The notes beneath the pieces were generated by a model that saw nothing but the letters and a program-made list of their open reading frames with translations, was not told the DNA's origin and did no database searches. A stretch of DNA of 7,049 nt from CAZCJA01 sp964499015 (lineage in GTDB: Bacteria; Elusimicrobiota; Elusimicrobia; F11). This document shows positions 4,794 to 7,049 of this stretch, piece by piece. The stretch's first letter is position 1, and each line of letters starts with the position of its first letter. The position numbers and the translations under genes were made by a program. The stretch is taken from positions 1 to 7,049 of the forward strand of contig CAZCJA010000095.1 in assembly GCA_964499015.1 (NCBI GenBank). The letters are read 5' to 3'.

Positions 4794-7049
4794 TCGCCGG
4801 GATCGCCAACGGCGCGTTTCCGTGGTGGCTGCTGAAGCAGCCGCACGCGGGCAAGACGATCGTCATACTTCCCGAGGAAGACGATGTGTTGGCCGTTTAC
4901 GACGATTTCGAAGCGCTCTTCAAATTGCCCGCTGCATGGAATATCCCCAAGAAAATTGAATCGGTGGCGTTCAGCGCCGACGACGCCACCGAACAGGCGC
5001 TCGTCCTGCACAAATGGATGTTTGAAAAAGCGGCGGTGCTCTTTATTTCCAAGCAGAGCTTGGAAGCGGCTGTGGACGCGCCGGAGCTTCTGCGTAAAAA
5101 AACGTATCGCGTCAAACCCGGTTTGGAAATCAGCCGAGCGGCTTTCGAAGACGTGTTGATGAAAGGCGGCTACACGCGCGGCGAGTACGCGGAGAACGTG
5201 GGCGAATATGTGGTGCGCGGTGAAGTTATCGACATTTGGCCCGCCGGCGAAAAAGGGCCGGTGCGCATCACGTGGAACGTGAACACCGTGGAAGCATTGC
5301 GCCCGATCAACGTGTACACCCAGCGCTCGGAAGGGTTTCTCTCGCAGATCACGCTTTATCCGATCACGCCGGGTATGGGAACAACTGTCGCCAAATTTAT
5401 TCATAAGGACGCGCGCGTAATCGACACCGCCGCGCTCGACCTCGCTGACTCCGGCTACGAGCCGCCGCCTCTGTTTGCGGGCCACACCAATGTTCTCCAG
5501 GGGAAATTGGGAGAATGGAAAGACAGCGATTGGCGGGTCGCGATTTTCTGCCACAACCGAGGTGAGCGCGACCGGTTGGAGGAACTGCTCGGATTTCCCA
5601 AAAACCTTTTGTTCGTTATCGGCGAGCTTGAACACGGATTTCTAGATCCTTCGGAGCGAACCGCGGTCATTTCCAACAGCGAAATTTTCGGACGTTACCG
5701 CAAGCGCATCCGCATGCCGCGCTTTGAGGGTGGCGGGGGCGCGCTTAGTTCTCCGCTCGACATTAAACCCAGCGACTTTCTCGTCCATGAAAAGCACGGC
5801 ATCGGCCGCTATCAGGGGCTGAAACCGCTCAAGGTCGGCAAAGACACCTCCGAATACTTGAACATCGAGTACAAAGGCGGCGACCGCATTTACGTGCCGA
5901 TCTTCGAGCTCCAGCAGGTGCAGAAATACATGGGCGCGGAAGGCCATCGCCCGGCGCTGTCCAGTCTCGACACCGCGTCGTGGGAAAAGCTTAAAACCAA
6001 AGTGAAGGAAGACGTCGCCAAGCTGGCGGCGGAGCTTTTGAAAAAAGCGGCGCGCCGCGCGGCCAAGCCCGGCCACGCGTTTCCGCCGGCGACGCATTTG
6101 GAAAAGGAATTCGCCGAAAGCTTTATGTACGAGCTTACCGACGACCAAAAGAAAACCTGGGAAGAAGTGGAAGGCGACATGTTGATGCCGAAAGCGATGG
6201 ACCGCCTGGTCTGCGGCGACGTGGGCTTCGGCAAGACCGAAATCGCCATGCGCGCCGCGCTGAAGGCCGCGCTCGCGGGCAAACAAGTCGGCTTCTTATG
6301 CCCGACAACCATCTTGGCCGAACAGCACGCCCGCAATTTTACGGAGCGCTTCGCCGATTATCCGGTCACGGTCTCGTTTCTCTCGCGCTTTCAAGCCAAG
6401 AACGACCAGAAAGAAATCATCAGGAAAATCGCCGACGGCTCCATCGATGTGATCATCGGCACGCACCGCCTGCTTTCGGCCGACGTCGTGTTTAAGAATT
6501 TGGGCCTTGTGATCATCGATGAGGAGCATCGTTTCGGCGTGCGGCAGAAAAGCAAACTACTCACCTTGCGCGAAACGGTGGACGTGCTGTCGCTCACCGC
6601 CACGCCGATTCCACGAACGCTCTCGGCTTCCCTTGGCGGCATCAAAGATTTGTCGGTGATCGAGACCGCTCCGGAAGGACGCCTGCCGATTTCGACCCAC
6701 GTCGGCGTGTTTGATGAGGACCTAATGGTGAAAGCCGTGCAGACGGAGCTCGACCGCGGCGGCCAAGTGTTTTATGTGCACAACCGCGTGAAAACATTGC
6801 TCGCGCGCAAAAAATGGTTGGAAGGGGTTTTGCCCGGGGTGCGTATCGGCATGGTGCATGGGCAAATGAAAGAAGACGAACTGGAAGAGGCGATGCACGG
6901 CTTTTTGCACCGCAAGCTGGATTTGCTGCTGGCCACGACGATTATTGAATCGGGCTTGGACATTCCGTCGGTGAACACGTTGATCGTGGAGGAGGCGGAG
7001 GAATTGGGTTTGGCGCAGCTGTACCAATTGCGCGGCCGCGTGGGCCGCT
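4790..7049 (+). CDS. mfd: Transcription-repair coupling factor Mfd, compact form (3' truncated)
   Basis: The frame is open from TTG 4790 to the window end, 753 complete codons. Mfd is an ATP-driven DNA translocase that pushes stalled RNA polymerase off damaged DNA and recruits UvrA. The order is: UvrB-like D1/D2 module (about 1-194, with GGYTRGEYAENVGEYVVRG near 126-144), a short linker, D3 (about 248-310), the RNA-polymerase-interacting domain starting at VHEKHGIGRY (332-341), then the helicase motor with Walker A GDVGFGKT (476-483), DEEH (577-580), TATPIPRT (603-610), TTIIESGLDIP (716-726) and LRGRVGR (747-753). The C-terminal D7 region is outside the window. The Walker lysine is residue 482, against 634 in E. 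coli, so about 150 residues are missing upstream, mostly between D1/D2 and D3. TTG 4790 is chosen because GGAG lies five bases before it and it overlaps the rlmD stop as TTGA. The first in-frame ATG (5018) would remove part of D1. Confidence 0.95.
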   Translation, partial: MIAGIANGAFPWWLLKQPHAGKTIVILPEEDDVLAVYDDFEALFKLPAAWNIPKKIESVAFSADDATEQALVLHKWMFEKAAVLFISKQSLEAAVDAPELLRKKTYRVKPGLEISRAAFEDVLMKGGYTRGEYAENVGEYVVRGEVIDIWPAGEKGPVRITWNVNTVEALRPINVYTQRSEGFLSQITLYPITPGMGTTVAKFIHKDARVIDTAALDLADSGYEPPPLFAGHTNVLQGKLGEWKDSDWRVAIFCHNRGERDRLEELLGFPKNLLFVIGELEHGFLDPSERTAVISNSEIFGRYRKRIRMPRFEGGGGALSSPLDIKPSDFLVHEKHGIGRYQGLKPLKVGKDTSEYLNIEYKGGDRIYVPIFELQQVQKYMGAEGHRPALSSLDTASWEKLKTKVKEDVAKLAAELLKKAARRAAKPGHAFPPATHLEKEFAESFMYELTDDQKKTWEEVEGDMLMPKAMDRLVCGDVGFGKTEIAMRAALKAALAGKQVGFLCPTTILAEQHARNFTERFADYPVTVSFLSRFQAKNDQKEIIRKIADGSIDVIIGTHRLLSADVVFKNLGLVIIDEEHRFGVRQKSKLLTLRETVDVLSLTATPIPRTLSASLGGIKDLSVIETAPEGRLPISTHVGVFDEDLMVKAVQTELDRGGQVFYVHNRVKTLLARKKWLEGVLPGVRIGMVHGQMKEDELEEAMHGFLHRKLDLLLATTIIESGLDIPSVNTLIVEEAEELGLAQLYQLRGRVGR

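Noticed and set aside
4709..5635. 308-codon open frame on the minus strand
   Set aside because: It lies antisense to the end of rlmD and the start of mfd, whose plus-strand translations show clear family motifs. The minus-strand protein is rich in Arg, His and Phe without any recognisable domain, as expected of a shadow in GC-rich DNA.
5642..6286. 214-codon open frame on the minus strand
   Set aside because: It is antisense to the mfd polymerase-interacting and Walker A regions; low-complexity composition and no motif.

Overview
The window is a gene-dense bacterial chromosome segment with moderately high GC. It carries purine-rich Shine-Dalgarno sites, GTG and TTG starts, 1- and 4-base gene overlaps, a rho-independent terminator and the bacterial housekeeping gene mfd. 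I see no insertion sequence, phage gene, CRISPR array, tRNA or rRNA. The phylum cannot be fixed from the sequence. The eukaryote-like peroxiredoxin and the unusual two-gene MetE arrangement would fit an under-sampled lineage, but that is a weak inference.

Region 1 (1-1073, + strand) starts with the 3' part of a cyclophilin-type prolyl isomerase. Eleven bases later comes a typical 2-Cys peroxiredoxin starting at GTG 345. A 9-codon ORF with a textbook Shine-Dalgarno follows, encoding a peptide that ends in Cys-Gly-Cys (953-982). A small hairpin and a strong terminator (1018-1073) close the unit. It looks like one protein-folding and thiol-redox transcript.

Region 2 (1072-3071, - strand) holds two translationally coupled genes for the N-terminal-like and C-terminal-like halves of cobalamin-independent methionine synthase (MetE). 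They overlap by ATGA. Both halves keep the barrel-core motifs. The half that should be catalytic has lost the cysteines that hold the zinc in known MetE enzymes, so its present reaction is open. The unit converges on region 1, and its stop codon lies at the end of the terminator T-tract.

Region 3 (3072-3117) is a 46-base divergent intergenic region. It contains a perfect 7-bp inverted repeat made of two opposed TAAAAT boxes, possibly a bidirectional promoter or an operator.

Region 4 (3118-7049, + strand) is a tight operon: a DUF1805 (YunC-like) protein, an RlmD/TrmA-family rRNA uracil-C5 methyltransferase with an Fe-S cysteine set, and a compact Mfd transcription-repair coupling factor that runs off the window. 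Stop and start codons overlap at both junctions (TAATG and TTGA).

The points most worth follow-up are the Cys-Gly-Cys micro-ORF behind the peroxiredoxin and the zinc-ligand-less split MetE pair.
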